Shown here: positions 5,894 to 6,297 of the stretch, in pieces
Position numbering within the stretch: position 1 is the stretch's first letter
How the letters are laid out: each line of letters starts with the position of its first letter
NCBI GenBank assembly: GCA_003454335.1
Contig: DMKK01000116.1
Span: forward strand, 4,248-10,544
Origin: Gammaproteobacteria bacterium
GTDB taxonomy: Bacteria; Pseudomonadota; Gammaproteobacteria; UBA9214
Length of the DNA stretch: 6,297 nucleotides
Direction: 5' to 3'
Made by a program: the position numbers and the translations under genes
The notes under the pieces: generated by a model
What the model was told of the DNA's origin: nothing
The model's database searches: none
What the model saw: only the letters and a program-made list of their open reading frames with translations

Positions 5894-6297
5894 ATGAGCT
5901 GGTTTAGCAAACTCGTCCCTTCCAAGATCCGCACTGTTGGTGGCAACAAGGGTACCGTGCCGGAAGGGCTGTGGATCAAATGTGTTAGCTGCGGAGCCGT
6001 CCTGTACCGCTCGGAGCTGGAAAGAAACTTTGATGTCTGCCCGAAGTGCAGTCACCACATGCGTATCGGTGCCCGTTTGCGTTTGCAGATGTTTCTCGAT
6101 GACGGTTCACAGCAGGAACTGGATACCGGCCTGGAACCTGTTGATGTGCTCAAGTTCAAGGACAGCAAGAAATATCGTGATCGACTGAATACCGCGCAGA
6201 AGGCAACTGGCGAGAAAGATGCGCTTGTCTCGATGCAGGGAACCTTGCAGGGCTTGCCCGTGGTCGCGATGGCATTTGAATTCAGGTTCATGGGTGG
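5894..6297 (+). CDS. accD: Acetyl-CoA carboxylase carboxyltransferase subunit beta (AccD), 3' partial
   Basis: Beta subunit of the carboxyltransferase that moves carboxyl from biotin-BCCP to acetyl-CoA to form malonyl-CoA, the first step of fatty acid synthesis; works with AccA. The frame runs from ATG 5894 to the right edge without a stop, so only the first 134 residues or so are visible; full-length family members are roughly 280-310. The N-terminus MSWFSKLVPSKI is typical. The Cys4 zinc ribbon is complete: C30 and C33 in CVSC, C49 and C52 in CPKC. The visible sequence ends at AFEFRFMGG, where the conserved carboxyltransferase fold begins in earnest. A weak AGG lies 13 bases before the ATG. 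The 45-base gap to trpA suggests it may share the trpFBA transcript, as in related bacteria. Confidence 0.96.
   Translation, partial: MSWFSKLVPSKIRTVGGNKGTVPEGLWIKCVSCGAVLYRSELERNFDVCPKCSHHMRIGARLRLQMFLDDGSQQELDTGLEPVDVLKFKDSKKYRDRLNTAQKATGEKDALVSMQGTLQGLPVVAMAFEFRFMG

Overview
The window looks like a gammaproteobacterial chromosome of moderate GC content (about 50-60% in the housekeeping genes by hand count of sample lines). The gene order truA - trpF - trpB - trpA - accD, with the other tryptophan genes absent, is a familiar gammaproteobacterial arrangement. Every gene I can support is on the + strand. The genus cannot be told from the sequence alone.

Layout: (1) 2-253, the C-terminal end of an unrecognised protein that finishes in a single hydrophobic segment; (2) 313-1092, truA, tRNA pseudouridine synthase A; (3) 1272-3082, a two-gene insertion not part of the usual truA-trpF neighbourhood: a class I SAM-dependent methyltransferase, then 20 bases later an ATP-grasp enzyme; (4) 3203-5848, the tightly packed trpF-trpB-trpA block with overlapping reading frames; (5) 5894 to the right edge, the N-terminal third or so of accD, the zinc-finger beta subunit of acetyl-CoA carboxylase carboxyltransferase, cut by the window end.

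TrpF isomerises phosphoribosylanthranilate. TrpA and TrpB then convert its downstream product indole-3-glycerol phosphate plus serine into tryptophan. TruA and AccD are unrelated housekeeping functions often found beside these genes.

The part worth attention is the methyltransferase/ATP-grasp pair. It is flanked by two non-coding gaps (1093-1271 and 3083-3202) that hold clustered GTAAC/GTTAC pentamers, a palindrome and a promoter-like -10. Both proteins keep most of the landmarks of active enzymes. An ATP-dependent carboxylate-amine (or similar) ligase plus a methyltransferase suggests a small modification or biosynthetic pathway. The substrate is not visible, and I found no convincing precursor peptide. 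No tRNA, rRNA, CRISPR array, insertion sequence or phage gene is seen.
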